A stretch of DNA of 64,000 nucleotides, from the NCBI GenBank assembly GCA_023634235.1, contig JAMKCF010000003.1:9746742-9810741 (forward strand), written 5' to 3'. The DNA is from Pisaster brevispinus. Its lineage: Eukaryota > Echinodermata > Asteroidea > Forcipulatida > Asteriidae. Below, piece by piece: positions 1 to 12,308 of this stretch. The position numbers and the translations under genes are program-made. The stretch's first letter is position 1, and the number at the start of each line of letters is the position of its first letter. The notes under the pieces were generated by a model that did not search any database, was not told where the DNA came from, and saw nothing but the letters and a program-made list of their open reading frames with translations.

Positions 1-47
1 TGCGGCCAAACACGTACAAATCCATGTTGCTTGAAGTTAGATCTTTG

Positions 48-331
48 CATATATCCGTTAAGATTAGTCCACAACGGGCCCTCTCTTACCTGCTTATGTT
101 TTCAATTGCATTATTCCCTAGGCAGAAGGACTCAATCGCTAAGTTTTTCATGCATGTGTATTACAGCGCCCTCATGAGCCCGCATATATATGCATATATC
201 CGTTAAGATTAGTCCTGGACTAAATCTCTCTTACCTGGTTATGTTTTCAATTGCATTATTCCCTAGGCGGAAGGACTCAATCGCTAAGTTTTTCATGCAT
301 GTGTATTACAGCGCCCTCATGAGTCCTTACC
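48..331. repeat. Two-copy tandem duplication, 144-bp period
   Basis: The segment beginning at 48 recurs at 192 with few substitutions; both copies carry the same central stretch around 'ttcaattgcattattcccta' and end near 'gcgccctcatgag'. The copies are most similar over about 130 bp. Short open frames inside are translations of the repeat and not genes. It lies upstream of, or in an intron of, the zinc-finger gene. Confidence 0.9.
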
Positions 332-1665
332 CTTTACCCATGGTGCCCAGGGGCATAGCGTCCTCTTTTCTTTAGCGACCGTTCAGGTTGGACGTGTTTT
401 TTTCGTTCCTCTTAAAGTGAAGTTTATATTCATCCTTTAGATTTAGTCCAGTTGCACTAAGTTTATTTGTCCACCTCATCAAATCTATTTCATTTACAAT
501 TTATTATAAAATGGTCGATAATATCTTCTGAAATAATAAACAAGAAAAGAAAATTGTAATATTTCAGTGAAAGCATGTTTTTTGAAAAACGTGTTTTCAG
601 GGAGACTCCAAAGTTTTCCGTTGGGGTTGCTGTACAGGCATCAGACTGTAGAGATGGACCACATGTCCTGCAGGAGAATGGGTTTGCTTGCTGTGGTGTT
701 CCAAATACAAAATCCTCTGTTTTACACTTTGTTTCGCACTGTACCCAGTATGTAAGCCCCCAATCCAAACTTCAGAAATAGTAAAATTTCATTAATAATG
801 GAGACGACTGAAACATAAGGCATCATGTCAATGTGATGTGAAAGCTCCAATTTATCTTGATAAATACTTGTTGTTGACCCCATTTTGGGGGGTCAGATTG
901 CTTAAATTACTGTGCGAGGGGGGGGGGGGCAAATTTTGCAGCTTCAACCAAGTTGTTATTAACCAATGATTAACCAAGAGGTAATTCACCTTAACAGTTA
1001 TTGGTTACAACCGTAACCCCCCCCCCCCCCCCAGTATGCATTCATAGGTTGGACACAAAATAGGCAGACAGCAGCCGCTTGTGACATCAGTGCTAGGGAT
1101 CAGTACACCTGTTTAATATACATGTATGTACACGTCAGGTGTTATTTGAAAGTTTTTCTTCTTATCTATTTGATGAGCAAATAACAAAAGTTTTGAGGTT
1201 TGGCAGCAAGTGCCTGGTTCTGGCATGGAGCATCCGATACACACTGTATGTTGTGTTTGCCCTGTAATGAATACCTGAATGCTTCCCATTGCTTTTGTTC
1301 TTGACTTTTTGCTCTCGCCAGAAGTGAGAACTTATATACATTACATATACTCAGAATTGCCTTGGTGGTTATTTCATTGGTGGTTTCTTGCCCTAAGGGG
1401 AGGGATGCACATTTGATATTTAGCTTTTCTCAAAATTAGTTTTCAAATGTCAAGTGTGTTTTTCGCTGAGTAACTTTATTGCCGTGCACACAATTTAGTT
1501 TCCCTCATACGAATTGAAATCTGGAAGATTTGATATCACTTGTCTCTCGGAAAAATCCCCCTTGAGAAGTTGATTCGGTAATGGATCCCTCAATTTGAAA
1601 AGTTGTTTGAAAGTTGAAGTCATGCTGGACTTGATTGGTTTTGCGTTGACTTTATTCACCCTCAG
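332..1665. other. Upstream or intronic DNA of the zinc-finger gene; no supported exon
   Basis: The region contains poly-G and poly-C runs near 907 and 1017 and no open frame that can be joined in phase to the exon at 1666. The only candidate is 601-751, which has a reasonable acceptor and a good donor (TAT|GTAAGC), but it ends in phase 0 whereas the next exon needs two bases carried over. The Cys half of the first zinc finger must come from an exon not identified here. Confidence 0.5.
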
Positions 1666-4600
1666 GCACACCAGCCAGTTAATGCGTCATCGTCGTACCC
1701 ACACCAACGAGCGCCCTTTCGAGTGCGTGGACTGCCACCAAGCCTTCAGACGTAAGTGCCATCTCAAACGCCACTGGCAGCGCATACACAGCGGCGAGAA
1801 GCCCTTCAAGTGTGCCATCTGCGGGAAGGCCTTCAGTGATCGCGACCACCAACGCCAGCATGAGACGATCCACGGCCCCGAAACCTACCCGTGCTTCCAT
1901 TGTAGATGTGTGTTCCCGTCCGAGACATACCTCATACAGCACCTGTCGGAGAATCCCGAGTGCAAGGCGGCCTTCGCCAGGGATGGCGAGTCGCCGCCGA
2001 AGCGGACACGAGGTAAACACAAGGGTGCAATGACTTCCTACAAGTGCGGGTTGTGTCTGGAGCAGTTTAAGAAGCTGCGGCAGATCCAGACGCATCAGCG
2101 AGTCCGCCACCACGACGTCTTTGAGAAGAAGTACAAGTGTAATTTGTGCGGAAAGGGGTTTGACCTCATCTCTGATCTCACGCATCATCGGAACAACCAC
2201 GCAGTTCGGAGCAAGCTGGATGTTGATAAGAATGGAGATTCAGGTTACCGTGTGCCACATCACCATGTGCAGTCTGCCTCATCAGCAGCCACGACATCCA
2301 AGGTGGTACAAAACAAGGCAGAGCTGCTGCAGATGTTGCAGCAGCTGGAGAAACGCATCCAGCAGCAGCAGCAGCAGGTGAAGAAGATTGAGAGCCAGCA
2401 AGAGGAGATGGAAAAGGACGAGAGCGACGGGGAACCAGCCAATACTGAGAACCATCATCCCCACAGCCAGATCCGTTACATTCTGGAGACATCGCGGATG
2501 GCGCGAGAAGGCCACTTAACCAGGATGGATGGTGATGGGAAAGTTTATAAAAACGGATTTGACGAACAGGCGGCTGCAGCTCCCATCTCGCCACGGTCCA
2601 ACATCGGAGTGATAGATCTTTCAATGAGTCGTAGCGCCTTAGAAGGAAGCGATGAGCACCATAGTCTCCCGGTCAAGGCTTCAACCTCGGCAGCAGAAGA
2701 CCTGACCAAACCTTCACCTACCTTGCTGGACCTCATGACGAACAATCGACACAAATGTGAACAGTGTGGCATCTCCTTCCTGCTGTACTCCGAATTCCGA
2801 GCCCACAGGAAGCGACACGAGCGAGCGCGTGTTGCCATCAAGCAGGAACCCATGGACACGTCTGAGTATCTGGATGGCAATCCCGATGCTGACAAGAGCT
2901 TGTGTCGGGACTGCTGCAACCAGAATGATGCAACCTCGTCCCTGTCCCCGAGCACTAGCCCCAAGCACTCCCATATCAGCAGTGCGTCATTGTGTTTCCG
3001 TCATCAGCAGCGTCCTGTTGCAGCCCTTAAGACAAAGGATGCCAATAGCCAAGATGACAGGTATCCCCGCACCAGACGCAGATCAAGGTAGGGTTGAAGA
3101 GCCTTCTCAAGATAGTTTCAATTTAATTCAGTGTAATATTTATTTCCACTCTATGTAAAAAATATAATACCTCGATGCCGTTTCTAAATGAAAAATATAC
3201 AAAAACAAAATACTCGTAACATTTTGTACTTCTTAACGTACCTGTAAAGTTTTGTTCCTGAACAGTTTGATCAAATTGTCTTGTGCATTTGGCCCTTTCA
3301 AATTTAATGAGCCTGAAAAACTGGAGTGTCTTGGTTGAGCGGTCTAGTGCACCGGGCTGAAGTTCTGGTGTTGTTAGACTGGGGCTTCGGTTGCCAGTCA
3401 TAGCAGTTGTGTCCTTGAGTAAGACACTTAAGCGTTATTGCTTCGTCCTTCAGATGGGATGTAAAGCCGTAGTTCCCGTGTGGAGCCCAGTCCAGTAATA
3501 GATAAGAGAAAGGGTTTGCCCCGGTGTGTCTGGCATGGCTGGCTGCTTACCTGGGCCCAATTTCATGGCTCTGCTTACCGCTGAATTCTGCACTTGCTGC
3601 CCATACAAGACTATACTTTACAGGCACCATGAACACAGACTTTTGCAGTAAGCAGTCCCATGAAATAGGCCCCTGGTAAACCCTTACAAGGTGGTGGACC
3701 TCACAATTCAAACATTGCTTTGCACACTGTGTAGTTTTAAAAACAACAAATGCTTTGAGACACCTGTCAGGTGTGATAAAACACTGTATAAGATCTGCAT
3801 TATTCTTTATATTATTACGTATCTGCTTTACAACTTTTTGCTATACACTAGGTAGAGTTTTGTTTTGTTTAGCAACTTAACACATGACCTGATTGAGTTG
3901 ACCACTCAGCTATGCACTTCATACCCCCTCCCCTCTTTGTGTTCTCTGTGGTTTGCACTATTTTATGGAAGTATTTGTTCGTTCAAGGTCATGCGATCTC
4001 CAGGCGTTGTCCGAGTCAGTTCAGGAACAAGAAACGCAGCCCCAAGCCCTGCCAACTCCAAACCACGAGAGCGTACTCTGCTGTGAACAGTGTCTTCTAC
4101 TCAAGAAACAGCTTCTTAAGGTAAATATCGGAGAGATTAAGGGTGGGGGTGTAGGTAGTGGAGTTGTGGGAGGGGTTGGTGGGAATGGACTGGGAAAAGG
4201 AAATGACTGTTTTGACGTATGAGTGAGTTAACAATCTTGCTAGTGATGTTTGGGTGGTTGTTAATAACCTGTTTTTTTTTTTTAATGAAGTCTTACAAGT
4301 GTTGAAAAGACCTTCAGGCAGGGGTAAGGTACGTGGGCCAAGGTTGGCCTGGGGAGGTATTCACGTTAACAAACGGAGACCATTAACAAGAGAGGAGAAT
4401 AGGGTTCCCTGTTGGGTGAAGGTCCCCAGTTGGGAAGTATTTATAAGTATGTTTTGCATTGCCAAAAAGTTCAAGTAACAAAAGAGGGAGAGTAGGAGGT
4501 CCCCAGTTGCAGGTGTGGACACACTTGTGCTTGTGTGTGTGTGTTTTTGCATGTTGAAATCAAGAACTTATAGAAAAGGGTTCCGGGTGTTTTGACAGAG

Positions 4601-6047
4601 CGGGAATATCCTCGCTTTGCTTTGGTGTACAAAACCAAATGGGCGTCGTTGAAAAAAAACCCAAGAGAACAGAGAAGAGTCCTTGATTTACTGGGCCGCC
4701 AAACATTTGTGGCGGTTTAAGGTGTTAGGATAGCCAATGCTAACTGTGGGAAAGCACCGTGCATTTGTATAAGTGTATTATTTATCTTTCATATTATTTT
4801 TAAGGTGTCAATGCAAAGCTAGCCATGTACATTTGTTATATTGTGAGTTTAATTTTGGATGTGTCTGTTCAGCAGGCTCCGACCTGTAATCAGACCCAAG
4901 TTTCTCACTCACAACGAAGGAAAGTGAAACTCTAACTCTACCTGGACAAAAATGTGCCTGGTGTTATGTAAAGCCGTTCCCCTTTGTTCCAAGTGGTTTT
5001 AAGTTACAGGATATTGTTTTCACTGACAATAATCTTTGTACATTGCTTATTGTTAATCCATTTATACATTGTGCATTGTACCTGTGATATATTTAATGCG
5101 ATTCTTACTTTTGTTGTGTATGCTACGTTCTTTGTTGTACTACACAATCTTCCATATGATGTGTTTAATCATTATTGTTGACCACCGTGTCTTTCTACCT
5201 TATGTAGACATGCATTTGTTGAAGGATGTTACATTTGTTGAGTTACATTTTTTTTTCAGTATTGAATTTGATTGATGTTTTACCCCTGCCTCTTGCCCTG
5301 CTTAGTCTTGAATTGCTCACAAATTTTGTCTTTAGCTTGATTAAACTGATGATTGCCTATGTTTTTTACCTTGTTTTCAATGATGTTTACCTGTTGTTCA
5401 TTTACACATGTATATTTATCTCTATCTGAATACTTGATGCTATCGTACCTTTATGCAAAATTTGACAATTTCATTTCATGTCTTCTTATTGTAACTTATT
5501 CCATTTGCATAATCCATAATTTGTGTTATGGATAACATATTTTAAAAAGCATTTTTAATTAAAAGTAGTATCCATATTAATTTCCAACCATTATGTCATG
5601 CACCTTACCACTTTATGTTGTTTGTACCCCTATTAATCAGGCCTTGAATAGTTTCTAAAACCACCCTACATCCTTATGAGTATGAGGCTGGTCTCTAAAG
5701 TCAACTCAACTTCAACCCTCTTACTCTTTTGAGCTTGTTCCAGCAAGTTGACTAACCAGTCGAAACCAGTCAACTGCATGGATTCACTGTGTGGATGCAT
5801 TTGCCCCATGATATCCCTTTTATCGAATTGATGTCGCCTAACGCTTTCCAATGTTATCTGTTCCTTTCCTCAGGAACGCAATGACAAGAAGGCCATGCGA
5901 ATAGAGATTGAACGTCTGCGGGAGGCATTGGTCAGCTTTGCCGAGGCTGCGGCCAATCATGCCTCTCCGCTACGGAGCAGTAGCGAGCTGGTGGCGCTCT
6001 TCAGTAAGAACGCCGACCGAAGCCTGGATGGAAGGGAAATTGTATAA
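1666..6047 (+). CDS. C2H2 zinc-finger protein, 3' part (three terminal exons)
   Basis: Exons are 1666-3087, 3988-4120 and 5874-6047 (stop TAA at 6045). The first exon starts after a pyrimidine-rich acceptor in the middle of a finger. It encodes the His half of finger 1, then CxxC...HxxxH fingers at about 1717-1790, 1804-1872, 1885-1965 (a C2HC variant), 2038-2112 and 2131-2204. A Gln-rich, probably coiled-coil segment follows (about 2310-2420), then an isolated seventh finger at about 2750-2820 followed by an IKQEP sumoylation-type motif. Short IDLS and EDLTK motifs at about 2610 and 2695 resemble CtBP-binding sequences. The two last exons add CxxC residues (CCEQC) and a charged helix. This is probably a DNA-binding transcription factor. 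I do not recognise the specific family; the 5' end is outside the identified exons. Confidence 0.85.
3318..3830 (+). repeat. tRNA-headed SINE (family A) interrupted by a MITE
   Basis: The head near 3325 reads 'ttgagcggtctagtgcaccg', like the A-box part of a Ser/Leu-type tRNA. The body has the phrases 'taagacacttaagcgttatt' and 'gatgggatgtaaagccgta', which recur in other copies here (18.9, 42.7, 43.7 and 60.5 kb). The SINE body resumes after 3673 and ends in an A/T-rich TTA-type tail. It sits in the first visible intron of the zinc-finger gene. Confidence 0.7.
3553..3673. repeat. Short MITE with GGGCCCAATTTCAT inverted ends, nested in a SINE
   Basis: The left end is GGGCCCAATTTCATGG and the right end is CATGAAATAGGCCCC, giving imperfect inverted repeats of about 15 bp. 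The flanks on each side belong to one SINE copy. Relatives lie at 53104, 54718 and 56931. Confidence 0.65.
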
Positions 6048-7403
6048 TGTGAGGTCCAGCATGCCCCTTCGCCGAAACCAACAACCTCAGAAATTATATT
6101 TTTATTTTTTATTCATCTAGATAAAATGAGTGGGCTTGGTGTATTGATTTCGGTACGAAATCCATACAAGTGGAACTTTTGCCATTGTTTTTATAGAAAC
6201 TAAACAATTTGAAGAGCAAAGCAGAAGGCTTATTGCTAATTTTAGTTAATTAAATTATTTGGCACTCTAACCCTGTTTAGACTGCGATGGTTAGTTAGGT
6301 TTAGGGGCCTAGCTGTAACCAATTGGTGGGTTTTGGTTTGGTTAGGCTGGTTTCATCCTCAACTGTCTGAAAGAACATGGGGAACCGTGGTGACTATATC
6401 CATGATGCAGTAGTTTTGAAAAGAGCAGTTCTGATGCGTTGAGCTGACTCGTTGCTTAACTTTTAACTATCCTCTAGTCAGGATAATTATGCTTAGGTCA
6501 AAGGTCAACCATTACAATGCATGATGTGACTAAACAGTTTAATGTTAAATACTTTTTTTATATATTGCCTAAACTACAAAATTATGAAATTACTCCATAA
6601 AAAGTACACAAATATTTAAGTGAAGTTAAAAAAAGAAGAGTTCCATTTAAAGTTTGTTTCCCAAGCAATTAATTAGTAGTACTGATACTAAAAAAGTTTG
6701 CCGAGAGAAATATTTTTGAAATAAAATAAATTCTTGAAGAGTATTTTGAGAACTAAAAAATATATGCTAACTTAAAAAAAAAAAAAAATGCTTTAGTAAC
6801 AAAGAATACAACTTTAATGCATTGTCTGTTAAATGCAAGTTTTTGTAACGATTGTCATTTTTTTTGTTATTCTTACTTTGTAGATGCCAAGTCAGTAAAA
6901 CAGAAGAAAAAAAAATTGAAGAATATTCTACCAAAGACAAATGAGATTAAGTAGTTTAACAGTACCAACTTTGTAGAGTTATATTTTGAGTTTATATCAA
7001 AGAGATAGAAATCTAAGAACACGTTTTTTTCGCAAGGATGTTGTGCTTGCAATTCAGTTATAAACACAAAATCCCCCGTGGGGGTGGGGGAATTATTTTG
7101 TTGTTTGTTTGTTTGTTTGTTTGTTTGTTTGTTCAGTCATGGTAGATGTTGGAATAGAGCAGTATCTATACTTTTTTTGGTGCTGGTTTAAAACAATGCA
7201 ATGCTTCAGTCGAATGTGCATAATTACTTCATAATGCTTGGCCCATGTGTACCCTTTGATTTTAACAGGTCAGATCTAGAGAGTCTTTTGGTTAGGGGGA
7301 TGTGATTAGGCGGGGCCAATCCGGAGTCAATGGCAACAACTTATCAAGTGTGCCATCGTACACTGGAATGGTATTTATATTCTTGGGGTGGGGTGGGGGG
7401 GGG

Positions 7404-7453
7404 CATACTGATACCCCAGGTATACTGATACCCCAGGTATATTGATACCCCAT
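7404..7453. repeat. 17-bp minisatellite, three copies
   Basis: The unit 'tatactgataccccagg' occurs three times with one or two changes. Confidence 0.9.
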
Positions 7454-8370
7454 TTCTGTATAATCATCGCCGAATATTTTTGAAATAAAAAGTTACATCC
7501 CCTTAAGGTGATCTCTGGTTGTACCATAAACTTGGGTGTGACCCCTGGTTACATGGCAGTTACAGGCTGTATGCCTTCTGACTTGCAGCTGTTTGCTATG
7601 GGCACATTTGTACAAGTCGCTATGGTCGCTGAAGGTTTAAGTGAACTGCATAAAAGTGCTATAGCTAGGGCTAACGCTTTAGTGTTATATGGACCCTGTG
7701 TACACAATGGTAACAATTGCAGTCCCCGCTCCATGAAAAGGGGCCTGACTACTTTATCCTGCTAATTCTTTCTTCTAATCTCCTTGAACTAAGAAAAGAA
7801 AGTCTACCAATCCAGTCAGTATTTCAGAGTTGTTTTCTAAGTTGCTTTGCCTAAGTTCTTGACGTCAAATAGGAACAGTTTTAAGTTGAAAACTATCTAA
7901 TAGCGACTACGATGTCTTCTAGTGCGATACTTTATAATTTCTCGCTACAGTACTTGTATTATGTATCATAGTGTGGATTTGTATCATAAAATATATTATA
8001 AAGATAGGTCATTATTTGTATATTAAACATCAGTACATAAGATTAAATCAGTACGTTTTATACGCATAACTTAGGATGAGAACAGGCATTGACTGCTGGT
8101 TAGGTCCATGTATTTGGTTGGTGGCAGCAGATGGTCTGCTCCCAGTTTAATTTTTGTCTTTTTTGAAACTGTAATTTGGGTTAAAGGAAGACAAGTGGCT
8201 CCATGATTGCTGCGTGGGATGGATGTTGGTCATACATGTAGGTTAGGGTCAGTCCATTGGGGTCGGTCATCGGTTGGATCAATCAGTTATGATATTCTGG
8301 CAGAGATAGTCTAAAGCTTAATATGGTTATGAGGTCGGTCACATTGATGTGTATTTGATCTTTGACAGAG

Positions 8371-8500
8371 TAGGTCAGTCTGATTTAGGTCAGTCTGATT
8401 GAGGTCAGTCTGATTGAGGTCAGTCTGATTGAGGTCAGTCTGACTGAGGTCCGCTTAACTGAGGGCTTTCTTATTGAGGTCAGTCTGATTGGGGTCGGTT
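8371..8500. repeat. Minisatellite, unit about 15-16 bp
   Basis: The unit 'aggtcagtctgattg' is repeated at least six times. Weaker related phrases (ggtcggtc, ggtcagtc) spread from about 8222 to 8630, so the array may once have been longer. Confidence 0.85.
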
Positions 8501-10579
8501 TTTTAAGGTCATTCTAAATGAAGTCATATTGGATTGGGATTGGTCTATTTCAGGTCAGACAGTGATTGAGGTTGATCTAATTGCATCTAATCTATCTGAT
8601 TAAGGCAATTTGATTAATGTCGGTCAGTAACAAACAAAGAACTAAACAAGATCACACATGCATGCTTTATTTGTAGAATTTTAAGTTATTTTTTTGTGGG
8701 CATTCATCAGTTTATAAAATCCAAGTTGCCATCATCATTTTAATGCATGGATTGCTATAAGAACAATCTCTCTCTCTCTTAGGTTTCAATTTTGGTTGAG
8801 TTTAGAGTACAGCTTAAACCCCATTAGAAGAACATTAATGAAGGGACTGAGAGGAAAGGAATATCTTGAAAGATCTTGTTTTTATTTATGCCGTAGAGCT
8901 GTTTTATTTTTAGGGGGCAATTCCACGATTACTCCACAAGTTTCAGAAATCTAGGGCCTTTTCCAAACCTAGGCTTGGGCTCTATCATCATTTTTGAAGC
9001 AGTGTACACATTCCATGGTGCTTCCAATCCAACAACAAAAATGGAGCCTGGAGTCAAAGCCTGAGGTTTAAGTAAAGCCCAGATTTTTCTAAATTATTTT
9101 TGCCGACTTCATATTAAACTTTTTTTGGTGGTGTCAATTTCAGTATATCAAGTCACAAAAATCCCCCTCCCCTCAAAAAAAAAAAGAGAAAAAAAAAGGG
9201 AAAAATAAATAAAGTAAAATAAATTAATGAATTGATAAATAAATAAGTAAATAAAAAAATAAAAAAATATACAATCAAAACAAAACAAAACAAAAACAAA
9301 CATACTTGGTATACATTTGACCAATGTAGCACGAGTCTTCGTGGAATTCCTCTGTTGTTTATTTTGTAAAAAAAAAGGTTAGTTTTGAGTCTGTCATACT
9401 TCACGTGAATGCGAAAGCAAATTCTCTTCGGCCACAAATGGGAAAAACCAGCGTGCACCGATTGTTGCGTCACCAAAATTTGATTTTGCTGGAGTGGAGT
9501 ATGAACCGGGCTTAAGACAATGTAAGAGTAGAATGGTATCTTTTGAATAGAAAGACGTGTGGTATGAATCTCTGAAATAAGGCTCGTTGTACAACAATTC
9601 CTTTGTGCTGAGTGTATGTGTTGATCTTGAAAAGGTCCGGGAGAGAAAGGAAATGGCTGTAACCCATTACCTTTAAAACTATTCCTGTGATGGTAGCGTT
9701 TTGGCGATAAAACTAATGCCTGTGGTTGGGATGGTTTCAGTACTTTACTACCAACCACAGTCATGCTTGGCATGGGGTTGGTAGGGGTGGACCCCTAAGG
9801 GTCTTTTGATGGGGTGGGGTAAGGGGGGGTGGTCTGAGCGTCATTTGCAAGGGGGCTAGGTGGCTCATCTTTCGCTCCTTCCACACCCCATGGATTCACA
9901 GGCTTGCCACTCTCATCTGCAACCTAAGACTTTGGTGTTGAGTTTTTGTATTCCCGAGGTTTCCGTTAGAAGTCGGAAGAGGAATCTTTTGAAAAACAAG
10001 TGCCCAAGAAGTTAGGTGATACACTTTTACTTTGACGCAACACTGCAGTTTACTTCAGAATTGTATGAAGTTTCTCCCATTAACTAGCCTGCGATTTGAA
10101 ATATACACATTTAGGTACTTTGTTACTATTATTACTGTTATTACTTTTATTATTATAAATGCTTTAAATTTACTGTACATAGATAGATTTCTATAATGCA
10201 AATGTAACGAGACGTGTAATTGGAGTTGGCAAAGTTTAGATTTATTTTAGTTGATGTGTTTCTATATTTGTTCTGTTTCCGTTTTTTGATTGATTTTATT
10301 ATTATTTTTAGTACTATTTATAGTTTGAGTTGAGGTTCGTGAAGTCAAACCTACTGTGAATGGAACCTGGATAATGGGGACACCTTAGTATATTGACTTT
10401 CATAATGTGGCCAGAACTTGATGGCTTAGAGTAAACGGATGGAACATATTTGTTTTTTGAAGATTTTCATTCCCTTGTTTGCTGAGAAACGTAAGACTAA
10501 TGCCCACCTCTAAAGAAAGTTTTTAGATTTCCAGGGATGCATCAAAATTGTCAAGTGGGGAAGGTGAGGTGCCCTAAAT

Positions 10580-10930
10580 CCATAGTTGGGGCAGCCCAAT
10601 TAAAGGTGGTGACAGCCTAACTCATGGTTGGAACCGACCAGCTACAATTGGAAATAGCCAAATTACCAGTGGGATGGGGTTACATTAGTTGAGATAGCAT
10701 AACAATAATTGAGGACAGTCCAATTGGGAACAGCCCAACTAAACTGTAATTTGGAACAGCCCAACTATAACTGAGAATATCCAAACTATGATTAGGCATA
10801 TGCCCTACTGTAATTGGGATTATAGCCCAACTGTACCTGAGAATAGCCCAACTACAATTGGGAATAGCCCAACTATATCCGAGAATAGCCCAACTGCAAT
10901 TGGGAAAGCATAACTGCAGTTGGGACAACA
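10580..10930. repeat. Degenerate minisatellite, unit about 20-21 bp
   Basis: Variants of 'caactacaattgggaatagc' run through the segment, clearest between 10710 and 10910. The open frame on the minus strand with repeated SWAI-like residues is the translation of this array. Confidence 0.85.
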
Positions 10931-12106
10931 AATGGTGTACAACCCACTTATAGGGAGCCCTCTCAGTGCGGGTTTTGACTTTCACCCTCACTCAATATAC
11001 ATCTCTTCTTATTATTATGACTATTATGACTGTATTATTGGAATTTCTTGTTTGACAGTCGGCACTCTCTCTCTCTCATGCAATAACTAAGGATGGGCAG
11101 CTGTCAGAAGTGACACATTGCCATCGTAATAAACTGATTTTGTTGCCATAGACATTTACGGAGGGTTTTGTGACATGCCCTTTACGTTGAATTAAAAAAA
11201 AATTAAGATAACAAAAGACGCAGAATATATTTATTCGCCTTTTCAGGCACCTTGCATTTTTTGATGAACTCTAAAATTGTTGACAGAAAAAAAAAAGTTT
11301 AACCTTGACTATTTTCGTAATGCAAGCGATGAATTATGACCAATCCAAGGCTGGCAACTAGGCTGGTGCCTTTTAATACATGTTTAAAACCAGTTCCATG
11401 ATAGTAACCAAAAAAAGGGGTCCAGACTAAAGTGCCCTTTATGTGGAAGATAATTTTCTGTTGCATACCAAATATCAATACCAAATCCCAGCAATTACAG
11501 AAATCTTTTGAAACTTAAAATTTATTTTAGGGTTAGCAGTCTTATAACCGATTAAAAAATGTTAACGACATAAAGCCTTAACAACTGATCACCTTGTTAA
11601 AATATAAACCATGTGTTTGGAGGGAAAGCACACTGCCAAAAGTGAAAAATGTTTGGATGGTTTGTTTTTTTTGTAGGGGGAGGTGAGCACTCCAGAGGTA
11701 CAAGTTTATAACCAAACCCCCAGCGGAACCAGAGTTCCCTGTCCCTCATATCCGGCAAATTCCTCCCTAAAACAAGAACAATGGGTTGACCTTCGACCTT
11801 CTCCTACACACTGACCTGGGAGGGGGATGTGGGTTGAAAAATGTTCCCTCGTCAAATTTTACCAAAGAAAAATCATGACTCGCTTCTTGTGCACAAACAG
11901 GTGGATGTAGCTTTAAGCCTGAGCCGAATCCTCAGCTCCATCATCAGTCTTGGAGCAGTGTCTAGTTTTGAACAGTGTTTTAAGATCAGACGAAGCTACA
12001 GCCTGAGCATCTAAGCCTAGGTTTGGAAAAAGGCCTCTTGTTTTGGGGTTTGGGCTGCATGCACGTTTATAATTGAGACATTGGCTACAGCAAGAAAGCA
12101 ACACCA

Positions 12107-12308
12107 TTAAAGGGGCTGAGTAGTCATGATCAAAATCAGGGTTCTGGCTCTACATGGAGTTATGAACTCTCATCCAGTTACTGAATGGATACGCGCTGTC
12201 CAAAGATTGATGCAGGGGAGGGCATGCGCGTGCAGTAAATGGGTGAGAGTTCATCATTGCATGTACAACCACAGGCCTGCTTTGATTATGACGACACAGC
12301 CCCTTTAA
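12107..12308. repeat. TTAA-flanked MITE with 28-bp inverted ends
   Basis: TTAA at 12107-12110 and 12305-12308 flank a 194-bp element beginning AGGGGCTGAGT and ending ACACAGCCCCT. Including the TTAA, the two ends match at roughly 24 of 28 positions when one is reverse-complemented. A TTAA flank is the target preference of piggyBac-type transposases, so this may be a non-autonomous element of that superfamily. Its ends differ from those of the piggyBac element at 30071. Confidence 0.7.

Noticed and set aside
601..751. Candidate upstream exon of the zinc-finger gene (good acceptor and TAT|GTAAGC donor, open frame)
   Set aside because: It ends in phase 0 while the exon at 1666 needs two carried bases, and it does not supply the missing CxxC half of finger 1. 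It could only belong through an unseen intermediate exon.
1679..2200. Open frame antisense to the zinc-finger exon
   Set aside because: It is a shadow of the real coding strand, which has intact zinc-finger motifs.
7508..7765. Plus-strand 85-codon open frame in the intergenic region
   Set aside because: No recognisable motif, no exon context, and nothing similar elsewhere in the window.
9153..9773. 206-codon minus-strand open frame
   Set aside because: It has hydrophobic Phe/Ile runs from A/T tracts, no domain and no splice support; composition explains it.
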